Shown in pieces: positions 1 to 5,373 of a DNA stretch of 6,853 nt (within the stretch, counting starts at the first letter, position 1; every line of letters begins with the position of its first letter). The notes under the pieces were generated by a model. It worked only from the letters and a program-made list of their open reading frames with translations, was not told the DNA's origin and made no database searches. A program made the translations under genes and the position numbers. The stretch comes from Parcubacteria group bacterium (GTDB taxonomy: Bacteria; Patescibacteria; ABY1; Buchananbacterales; UBA6539), in contig NYZP01000004.1 in assembly GCA_002687175.1 (NCBI GenBank), forward strand, positions 1-6,853, read 5' to 3'.

Positions 1-702
1 AATATTTGTGAAATGGCAGGGGCAGACAATGAGTTTTCATTTAACAATTTAGTAGAGGTATACGATGGCGGCGTTTTTGTAGAAGCAACAGTTTCTGATA
101 ATTCTCAAACCACTGCTGATGCAGCTCATTGTAAATTCTCAATTTGCACTGATGGTGATGCCAAGGAATTTAATAACAATCCGGCAGGAACAGTTCCTGT
201 TGAAGATAGCTCATTATGTTTATATCAAGTATGTAAAGATCCTGTTGAACCAGGATTTGGAAAAACTGGAGTGGATAATGAATACGTACCAGGTGCCAGT
301 AATGCTGATGTAATAATAAATGGTGAAATGCAGCAAATTACCTTAGAAGCCTTTAATATTGAGCATGACGTATCAAGATGTCAATATTCTGTATGTTCGT
401 TACCAGAAACTGAGAATCAATTTATAGATTCAGCATTTGATGATGGGGTTGAAGTTTGGGACGGTGTCAAGAAATCCATATTAGTAAGAGAAGGAAGCTT
501 TACTAATATAGACAACTCTAGATGTATCCACTTAATATGTAACAAAAATGGGGCTACTAATCAGAAATTCGAAAGTGAACTGGAAGGAAAAGTATTTGTA
601 AACAATAATCTGTGTATAATCTCTGGTTGCACTGATCCTCTGGCAGATGAAGGCTACAACCCTGCCGCTACTGTCAATGATGGAAGTTGTTTTTACAAAT
701 GC
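1..702 (+). repeat. Degenerate CTDP/DGSC module array within gene 1
   Basis: These are protein-level repeats. The first Cys of successive C-x4-C motifs lie at nt 130, 217, 379, 523, 613 and 688, so modules are 29, 54, 48, 30 and 25 residues long. The Cys at nt 7 closes one more motif that begins before the window. Two long modules share VEV[YW]DG (nt 52-69 and 448-465). The short ones keep a C-T-D/C-x-x ... V-x-[DN]-[DN]-x-x-C frame. Only the last copy is close to the usual consensus; the others are diverged or carry insertions. Confidence 0.7.
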
Positions 703-870
703 GGATTCTTGACACCGCTGCAAGGTAATATCGATCAAGATGATAATTGTCAAGTAGATCCTTACGATTTGCAATATATAAAGGCCAAACCTGGATTATT
801 TAAATTCGTAATTCCAAGTGAGTCAATAAAAACATTTGCCTTGAATTTTATGAAGAATAGGGAGAAGTAG
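1..870 (+). CDS. Cys-bracketed repeat surface protein with C-terminal dockerin-like loop (5' partial)
   Basis: The frame is open from base 1, so the gene begins upstream. The ATG at 13 is an internal Met, not a start: the Cys at 7-9 already belongs to the repeat pattern. Of the 289 residues visible, most form modules bracketed by a C-x4-C motif, seen as CKFSIC (130), CLYQVC (217), CQYSVC (379), CIHLIC (523) and CIISGC (613), with a final variant CFYKC (688). The last module, with GCTDP then YNPAATVNDGSC, closely matches the GCTDP-x-A-x-NY-x-P-x-A-x-x-DDGSC repeat known from secreted bacterial proteins. It is followed at 724-783 by GNIDQDDNCQVDPYDLQYIK, which has acidic or Asn ligands at EF-hand positions 1, 3, 5, 9 and 12, like half a type I dockerin. 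A 35-residue tail with no membrane helix ends the protein. It is probably extracellular; its function is unknown. It may belong to the downstream operon or be a separate unit. Confidence 0.85.
   Translation, partial: NICEMAGADNEFSFNNLVEVYDGGVFVEATVSDNSQTTADAAHCKFSICTDGDAKEFNNNPAGTVPVEDSSLCLYQVCKDPVEPGFGKTGVDNEYVPGASNADVIINGEMQQITLEAFNIEHDVSRCQYSVCSLPETENQFIDSAFDDGVEVWDGVKKSILVREGSFTNIDNSRCIHLICNKNGATNQKFESELEGKVFVNNNLCIISGCTDPLADEGYNPAATVNDGSCFYKCGFLTPLQGNIDQDDNCQVDPYDLQYIKAKPGLFKFVIPSESIKTFALNFMKNREK
724..783 (+). other. Dockerin-like EF-hand loop at the end of gene 1
   Basis: The encoded loop starts at Asp (733) and has Asp (739), Asn (745), Val (754), Asp (757) and Asp (766) at EF-hand positions 1, 3, 5, 8, 9 and 12. 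It is followed by L-Q-Y-I, the start of the usual dockerin helix. A preceding Gly-Asn stands where dockerins usually have Gly-Asp. Only one copy is present, whereas classical type I dockerins have two. Confidence 0.55.
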
Positions 871-874
871 GAAA

Positions 875-884
875 CTATATAAAT
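875..884 (+). promoter_or_regulatory. Putative archaeal TATA box upstream of gene 2
   Basis: The sequence ctatataaat, preceded by purine-rich gaaa as a possible BRE, lies in the only real intergenic gap of the window (871-920). An archaeal start site about 25-27 bases downstream would fall near 905 and leave a leader of about 15 nt before the ATG at 921. The region is AT-rich, so a chance match is possible. If real, it makes gene 2 the first gene of the 921-6853 operon. Confidence 0.4.
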
Positions 885-920
885 GGTAAAAAAATACTTA
901 TTTAAAAAAGAGAGTGTATA

Positions 921-2297
921 ATGGCTGTACCAGTACATCGAGATAGGAAGAAATTAGTGGTTATTGTAGCTATTACTGTTCTAAGCTTAATTTTGATATC
1001 TTTATTAGTGATATTTTCTGATCAATTCGTGGGGAAAGCAGTAGATGTGGGAGTCACTTCAGACATACTTTCAGCAGGATCCATGGGAATACCATTGAAT
1101 ATTGCAGGTCAAGCAATTCCGGCCTTGACACCAGATCCTATAGATAATGCCCTAAGTTTTCCGGTATATGTTCAACCTGGGAGTGAAGATGGCATAGTTT
1201 TCGTTTCAGAAATAAACTGGGATCCTGTCTTTGTGGACTTTGTAAGCGCTAAGCCATCAGGGCAAACTGATGGAGACTTGCCCGGTCCAGAAGATGATAA
1301 AATTTTCTTGCTAGACTCTGAATTTGGAGATTTAGATAACGGAAGAAAATTTGTAAAATTATTTGGATCTACTTATGCTGAGGATGGAACAACACCAGAA
1401 TGGCATACTTTCTTTGCAATTCAATCAGGCAATGATCCAATTCACCTCTATAATCTTGTTTTTGAAGTGAAAACAACTGCACCTAAGGATACAGAAACGA
1501 CAATTGAATTTGATAATTTTGTACCTGCCATAGATCCTCCTAACGAAAACATCATTACTAATAACATTCATGCCAAATTTAAGATCGCTAAGGAAGTTAC
1601 AGATGATACTTGTTTCTCAAAAGCTGCCGGAGCATGTCAAATTCCATTAGGTTTGGGTGCTGCAGATGAATTACCAGGTGGTAGTCAATGTGCCTTCCAA
1701 TATCAAGGAATTCCTATAGTTTCTCATGAAGGCGACCTAAAATTAATCAATGAAGATCAAGTGGTGGAAATATCTAATTGTAAACACTTAGAATTTTGGC
1801 CTGAAAATACGCCTTTAACTGAAAATTTAGTAAAAGCCTGTGTAGACTATGTAAGTGGTGCCATATTGCCCGACCAATCTGTTCCAGTTACATATTTGGC
1901 AGAAGACTGCGTTGAAACATTCTCTACTGAACCTACATGTAATGACGGATTGGATGATAATAACGATGGGTTAATTGACTGCAAAGATCCGACTTGTCAT
2001 GATTTTGTGGACTGTTGTTGGCTAGATGCAGATTGTGGAGATGGATTGACTTGTGGTGCTGATAATGTGTGTAGTGGCATATCATTGAATGGAGATGTTT
2101 CTCCTCCAGGAAGTCCAGATGGCTGTGTAAACCTTGATGATATCGCAATAATAGCTGCAAATGTTAATATTGACGATTGCGAGCCAAAAACTCCTGCAAC
2201 ATTGAACCTACCTGGAGATGTATTTGGACCTGATGACTGCGTAGATCTAAATGATATCGCAATGATAGCTGAAAATGTGGACCTAGATTGTTCCTAA
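921..2297 (+). CDS. Membrane-anchored cohesin-like / double dockerin-like surface protein
   Basis: A 458-residue protein. Residues 7-11 are basic and 12-32 form a hydrophobic helix, followed by FSDQFVGKA (32-40), a signature shared with genes 4 and 6. Residues about 75-225 look like a cohesin-type beta sandwich: SEINWDP (96-102) and LYNLVFEVK (176-184) match two blocks of the cohesin-like domain in gene 3. A region with six Cys (231-330) is followed by CNDGLDDNNDGLIDC (340-354), an acidic probable Ca-binding motif seen in many secreted proteins. Then comes a C-x5-C-x5-C-x5-C module (366-384). Two dockerin-like repeats end the protein (390-420 and 430-457), each with a Cys in the loop and another after the helix. 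The start is fixed by the basic-hydrophobic N-terminus; only a weak purine-rich stretch (gagag, 910-914) serves as ribosome-binding site. The gene ends in three consecutive in-frame stops, TAA TAA TGA. The product is probably extracellular; no enzymatic motif was seen. Confidence 0.9.
   Translation: MAVPVHRDRKKLVVIVAITVLSLILISLLVIFSDQFVGKAVDVGVTSDILSAGSMGIPLNIAGQAIPALTPDPIDNALSFPVYVQPGSEDGIVFVSEINWDPVFVDFVSAKPSGQTDGDLPGPEDDKIFLLDSEFGDLDNGRKFVKLFGSTYAEDGTTPEWHTFFAIQSGNDPIHLYNLVFEVKTTAPKDTETTIEFDNFVPAIDPPNENIITNNIHAKFKIAKEVTDDTCFSKAAGACQIPLGLGAADELPGGSQCAFQYQGIPIVSHEGDLKLINEDQVVEISNCKHLEFWPENTPLTENLVKACVDYVSGAILPDQSVPVTYLAEDCVETFSTEPTCNDGLDDNNDGLIDCKDPTCHDFVDCCWLDADCGDGLTCGADNVCSGISLNGDVSPPGSPDGCVNLDDIAIIAANVNIDDCEPKTPATLNLPGDVFGPDDCVDLNDIAMIAENVDLDCS
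1014..1040 (+). other. F-S-D-x-F-V-G-K-A membrane-proximal motif, gene 2
   Basis: FSDQFVGKA, residues 32-40, directly follows the N-terminal hydrophobic helix. The same signature follows the helix in genes 4 and 6. A Gly at -3 and Ala at -1 would suit signal peptidase I cleavage after the Ala, but this is not proven. Confidence 0.75.
2016..2072 (+). repeat. C-x5-C-x5-C-x5-C module, gene 2
   Basis: Residues 366-384 contain D-A-D-C and N-V-C landmarks and match the spacing of modules in gene 3 (residues 394-411 and 418-436). It is probably a small two-disulfide knot between the acidic CNDG motif and the dockerin-like repeats. Confidence 0.6.
2088..2294 (+). repeat. Tandem dockerin-like repeats, gene 2
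   Basis: Two repeats 38 residues apart share GDV ... C-V-[ND]-L-[DN]-D-I-A-[IM]-I-A-x-N-V. At the DNA level, 2136-2165 and 2250-2279 match at 26 of 30 positions, including gatatcgcaa and atagctg, so the duplication looks fairly recent or conserved by selection. In both copies the N-terminal half of the calcium loop is longer than the canonical 12 residues (PPGSPDG in the first), so calcium binding is uncertain. Cys 402/420 and 440/457 bracket the helix in each copy. Confidence 0.65.
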
Positions 2298-2301
2298 TAA
2301 T

Positions 2302-2306
2302 GAGGT
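2302..2306 (+). promoter_or_regulatory. Shine-Dalgarno site of gene 3
   Basis: GAGGT lies 6 nt before the ATG at 2313 and matches the archaeal anti-Shine-Dalgarno sequence. It overlaps the third of the three stop codons that end gene 2 and fixes the start of gene 3. It is the best ribosome-binding site in the window. Confidence 0.75.
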
Positions 2307-2312
2307 AATAAA

Positions 2313-4094
2313 ATGAAATTAAAACAAATAATGCCGCTTTTCTTGTTTGTAGTAATGCTAGCTTCAATAGCCGTGGCTGCATCAGGAGATATAACCATAG
2401 ATGCAACCAGTACCATGGGGACAGGTGCAGCTAATTTTGATGTAACTCATCCACAAACCTTTGATGTGTATATAAACGCGGAACCTAAAGGCGAAATTGC
2501 AACCATTGATGTCGAGATAGAGTATGATTCAAATAGTCTTTCCGTTTCTGATGTTATCCCAGGGACAACTTTAACTACTAATGCTTGGACTGTTTCTCCA
2601 TGGAAGGAAGAGGAAACTGACAATGGGAAAAAAATAATTTTTAAGGCTTTCTCATTTACAAATAAAATAAGTGGTGTATTTAACACATTTAAAATTACTT
2701 TTTCTACAGTTGAAGGTGGTACAACAGGGAATCTTAAAATTCTGAAAGCAATTATGAAATTGGGTACAACAGATCAACTAGAAGGTGGATCTAAGCTCGA
2801 TTCCACCGTCACTTTTACTAGTGCACTAGGAGATCCTTGTACTGAAGATGCAGATTGTACTTCAGTTAAATGTTCAGATAAAGCTGTTGATAATGTTTGT
2901 ATAGCCGCTACAGATGGTTGTAAAACTTTTTCAGATTGTACAGATCCTAAGTTTGTAGGCGGTAGTTGTGACAATTATCAATGTAAAGAAGGTGATCTTA
3001 CCTGTGCAGATGACGAATTGAAATGCAACGATGCTTGTGTTCCAAACGATGTAGCAAATTGTGGTACATGTGGTAACGAATGTGTAGATGCTTATTCATG
3101 TGTTGCAGATAAATGTACCATCCCTGGCTGTGTGAAATCTGTTCTAACTACTGATCCTACTGAATTTACCGTAGGTGGTAACATTGATATTACTCTTACT
3201 AGCACCAATATTCTTGAAAATACAGACGCAGCTTCTGCCGATGTTGTGAGTTTCAAAGTAAATGGTCAAAGTGATCCAGGGTATGTTCTTACTGAAACAG
3301 ATGTTAATACAGGTATATTTACTGGATCTACTTTAGGTGTTGGTGATGATATGAAAATATGGGTGACAGACTTATGTACACCTAGTGAAGGTATTGAAGT
3401 GGATTTGAAAAATGAGGATTTCTGTACTGCAGCTGACAAAGTATGTGCTGAAGGTGAACAATGTACAGATACCGGATGTTCCACAGCAGCATGTTCTAAA
3501 AGTTCAGATTGTGCAGATGATCATGTTTGTTATTTTGATCAATGTATTAAGCCGGATGTAACATGTGAGACTCAAGAAGAATGTGGAGAAGATCAAGTAT
3601 GTTCTGCAGAAGGATATTGTTTGGATACAGCGTGCACGGATACAGATACAATAACTGAAAGCACATATTCATTTTTCGATTCACAGAAGGACGAATCTGT
3701 TGTAGCTGATCCAGCAGTATATCCTTTTATCAATTTTGGGGAAAAGGGAACGGCTAAAGGGATTGACGAATTTGTGAGTGGAGACTCAATATATTACAAA
3801 TATGTTTCACATGACGATCAATGCGCGAATGAAGGTAGAGTTGTGGAAAAATTTTGTAACAATAATATGGTTTCATTCATTGGTGAGGATTGCGATGAAG
3901 GGAAAAAATGTGTTGATGGTGCTTGTGTACCCGAAGATTCACCTTTCATTGATTCCATGCAGGAATTTGCAGAAGATGGAAATAATCAAGAATTAATTGA
4001 TGAGGCTTACGCAGATGATAATCCTCATAAAGGATGGACGGTAAAATTCGTGAGTGCCTTGGCAAAATGGCTTAAGAATCTATTTGGTGGATAA
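2313..4094 (+). CDS. Secreted Cys-rich protein with cohesin-like and Ig-like domains
   Basis: A 593-residue protein with a classical Sec signal peptide (1-22; likely cut after A-V-A at 20-22). Residues 24-170 are cohesin-like: VEIEYDSNSLSV (67-78) and FNTFKITF (123-130) are core beta strands. Cys modules follow at 176-196, 203-224 and 231-268; the last contains NCGTCGNEC, a motif common in secreted Cys-rich proteins. An Ig-like domain (about 275-357) holds L-T-E-T-D-x-N-T-G-I-F-T-G (326-338), known in archaeal and bacterial surface proteins. Three more four-Cys modules (371-389, 394-411, 418-436) precede a domain (441-540) beginning CTDTD and ending C-x5-C-V-D-G-A-C-V, a pattern I associate with DPANN proteins. 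The end is an acidic linker (541-570) and a basic amphipathic helix (575-591) finishing in Gly-Gly. It lacks both the F-V-G-K-A anchor and a C-terminal membrane helix, so it may be secreted or held peripherally. The SD at 2302-2306 fixes the start. Confidence 0.92.
   Translation: MKLKQIMPLFLFVVMLASIAVAASGDITIDATSTMGTGAANFDVTHPQTFDVYINAEPKGEIATIDVEIEYDSNSLSVSDVIPGTTLTTNAWTVSPWKEEETDNGKKIIFKAFSFTNKISGVFNTFKITFSTVEGGTTGNLKILKAIMKLGTTDQLEGGSKLDSTVTFTSALGDPCTEDADCTSVKCSDKAVDNVCIAATDGCKTFSDCTDPKFVGGSCDNYQCKEGDLTCADDELKCNDACVPNDVANCGTCGNECVDAYSCVADKCTIPGCVKSVLTTDPTEFTVGGNIDITLTSTNILENTDAASADVVSFKVNGQSDPGYVLTETDVNTGIFTGSTLGVGDDMKIWVTDLCTPSEGIEVDLKNEDFCTAADKVCAEGEQCTDTGCSTAACSKSSDCADDHVCYFDQCIKPDVTCETQEECGEDQVCSAEGYCLDTACTDTDTITESTYSFFDSQKDESVVADPAVYPFINFGEKGTAKGIDEFVSGDSIYYKYVSHDDQCANEGRVVEKFCNNNMVSFIGEDCDEGKKCVDGACVPEDSPFIDSMQEFAEDGNNQELIDEAYADDNPHKGWTVKFVSALAKWLKNLFGG
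2838..2984 (+). repeat. Two four-Cys modules, gene 3 first block
   Basis: Residues 176-196 (C-x5-C-x4-C-x8-C) and 203-224 (C-x5-C-x9-C-x4-C) share a D-C or S-D-C second cysteine. They sit between the cohesin-like domain and the NCGTCGNEC module, and are probably disulfide-stabilised spacers. Confidence 0.55.
3423..3620 (+). repeat. Three four-Cys modules, gene 3 second block
   Basis: Residues 371-389 (C-x6-C-x5-C-x4-C), 394-411 (C-x5-C-x5-C-x4-C) and 418-436 (C-x5-C-x5-C-x5-C) are tandem copies, the last two near identical in spacing to residues 366-384 of gene 2. No strong DNA-level identity was noticed, so the array is not freshly duplicated. Confidence 0.6.
4035..4091 (+). other. C-terminal basic amphipathic helix of gene 3
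   Basis: Residues 575-593 place Trp, Val, Phe, Leu, Trp and Leu at 575, 577, 579, 580, 583, 586, 587, 590 and 591, one face of a helix, with Lys at 578, 585 and 588 away from or beside it. It follows a strongly acidic linker. It is too short and polar for a membrane span and may lie on a membrane surface. Confidence 0.5.
4086..4089 (+). promoter_or_regulatory. Shine-Dalgarno site of gene 4, inside the end of gene 3
   Basis: GGTG lies 6 nt before the ATG at 4096, within the two terminal Gly codons of gene 3. It supports 4096 over the in-frame GTG at 4054, and suggests translational coupling of the two genes. Confidence 0.55.
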
Positions 4095-4095
4095 A

Positions 4096-5373
4096 ATGGC
4101 AGAAAATAAAAAAATGGAACCAAATACTGACAAAAAAAGAACTACTATGATAATTATTATTTCGGTAGTAGCTGTTCTTGCTATCGCCTTACTATTATTT
4201 TTCTCCGATGCTTTTGTAGGAAAAGCTTTCTACGATTCTAGTCAAGATGTAACTCAAGCTAGTTTCAAATCAGAGCAAGATACTGTTGGCCAACCTTTCT
4301 TTCAGAAGGGTGTGGATAACACTTTAGTGTTTAAGGCAAATATTAAGGCAAAGGAATCCGTGGCTTTCAAAGTAGTGGTAGATTTAAAGGAATTTGAAGC
4401 CAAATTTCCTGATGATTGTGAAGCTAATGTGATTTTATTTCCCAATGCAAACTTAGCTGCAAGTGGGGCTTGGGATGATACATTTTATTATTGCGATCTC
4501 GATGGTAAGAAATTAACCATAGAACATGCCACTTTAAATTTTAATGACGCTATTACTGGAGATTTGGATTTATTTGCAATTAAAGTAAAACCAATCTCCG
4601 TAGTTGGATCTGGTGTTAAGAAAGTAAAAATAGCACCTATTGTAATTGACATTTTGGATTTAGATAGTCAGAATGACTTAATCACAAGTGATGATCCTAA
4701 TGCTGAGAATCCAGATTTTAAATACGAAGATGTAGTGTATGATGAGTATTCATTTACCATCAATGCCGATGGTGACGGTTTATCTGGTACTGATGATCCT
4801 TGTCCGTATGATAATGATGAAAGTTGTGCTGGTGGTTCTGGGTCTACAACAGAAGTTTGTGATGGTGTGGATAATACTGGAGATGGGAAGATTGACCAAG
4901 ATGCTTCTGGGAAGACTGTATGTTTAACCGACGCTAAATGTGGTTCTCATACAAATTCGTGTAGTGGTGCAACTCCTAAATGTAATTCAGAAGGAGTCTG
5001 TGTAGCAGCCACACCTCCAGGTGATGATAATATAACAATAACTCTTTTAGATGGTACTAATACTGTAGCCACTACAGCAAGTACTTCGACAACAAAGGAA
5101 TATACAGTTAAAGTTGATATAACTCCGGATGTGGCCCTACCAGCAAATCATTTAGTCATCACTACGATAGATTATGGATCTACTCAAAAAGTAAACTTTG
5201 CTAACTTCAAAACAGCCTTGGCAAAGGATGCCACTGAGACTATTCAATTTAAGCATAAACCTGTACAAAGCGGTGGATTTAAGGTAAAAGTAGTAGTATG
5301 GAAAAACTACGTTACACCAACCTCAGGACCATTTGACTCGTTAATAGATGCTAAATCAGTTACCTATGGTTAA
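4096..5373 (+). CDS. Membrane-anchored surface protein with cohesin-like, Ca-loop and Ig-like domains
   Basis: A 425-residue protein. A Lys-rich N-terminus (1-15) leads into a hydrophobic helix (18-36) and FSDAFVGKA (36-44), the signature shared with genes 2 and 6. Residues about 60-220 form a beta-rich domain resembling the cohesin-like domains of genes 2 and 3; VAFKVVVDL (89-97) and ITGDLDLFAIKV (153-164) align with their two conserved blocks. NADGDGLSGTDDPCP (223-237) resembles a thrombospondin type 3 Ca-binding repeat. EVCDGVDNTGDGKID (253-267) is related to the CNDG acidic motif of gene 2. Cys at 276, 282, 289, 296 and 302 follow, then an Ig- or CARDB-like beta domain (about 312-424) that ends the protein without a C-terminal anchor. 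The ATG is preferred over the GTG at 4054 because it has an SD and avoids a 41-nt overlap. It starts 1 nt after the gene 3 stop. Its role is probably structural on the cell surface. Confidence 0.9.
   Translation: MAENKKMEPNTDKKRTTMIIIISVVAVLAIALLLFFSDAFVGKAFYDSSQDVTQASFKSEQDTVGQPFFQKGVDNTLVFKANIKAKESVAFKVVVDLKEFEAKFPDDCEANVILFPNANLAASGAWDDTFYYCDLDGKKLTIEHATLNFNDAITGDLDLFAIKVKPISVVGSGVKKVKIAPIVIDILDLDSQNDLITSDDPNAENPDFKYEDVVYDEYSFTINADGDGLSGTDDPCPYDNDESCAGGSGSTTEVCDGVDNTGDGKIDQDASGKTVCLTDAKCGSHTNSCSGATPKCNSEGVCVAATPPGDDNITITLLDGTNTVATTASTSTTKEYTVKVDITPDVALPANHLVITTIDYGSTQKVNFANFKTALAKDATETIQFKHKPVQSGGFKVKVVVWKNYVTPTSGPFDSLIDAKSVTYG
4201..4227 (+). other. F-S-D-x-F-V-G-K-A membrane-proximal motif, gene 4
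   Basis: FSDAFVGKA, residues 36-44, differs from the gene 2 copy in one residue although the helices before and the sequences after are dissimilar. Confidence 0.75.

Noticed and set aside
13..15. ATG at 13 as the start of gene 1
   Set aside because: The frame is open to base 1, no signal peptide follows, and the Cys encoded at 7-9 fits the repeat pattern, so the gene begins outside the window.
250..267. P-G-F in gene 1 as an archaeosortase sorting signal
   Set aside because: It lies inside a repeat module, far from the C-terminus, with no hydrophobic helix or basic tail after it.
532..774. Minus-strand open frames here and at 1933-2160, 2164-2406, 2447-2686, 2774-2974, 3266-3484, 5356-5613 and 5817-6020
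   Set aside because: All lie inside plus-strand genes with convincing domains, lack start signals and have no recognisable protein features.
885..920. A-rich stretch after gene 1 as a terminator
   Set aside because: There is no T-run on the plus strand and no stem-loop; the A/T richness fits a promoter and leader better.
1026..1040. F-V-G-K-A as part of a nucleotide-binding P-loop
   Set aside because: It lacks the G-x4-G-K-[ST] pattern, follows a membrane helix and faces outward.
921..1040. Class III (archaellin/pilin-type) signal peptide in genes 2, 4 and 6
   Set aside because: In class III signals the processing site precedes the hydrophobic helix; here the conserved motif follows it.
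4054..4095. GTG at 4054 as the start of gene 4, adding 14 residues
   Set aside because: It would overlap gene 3 by 41 nt, whereas the ATG at 4096 has GGTG 6 nt upstream and gives a normal Lys-rich N-terminus before the hydrophobic helix.
5348..5365. ATG at 5348 as the start of gene 5
   Set aside because: It adds M-L-N-Q-L-P before a complete signal peptide; the ATG at 5366 starts directly with M-V-K-F-K-F and a smaller overlap. It cannot be fully excluded, as neither start has a clear SD.
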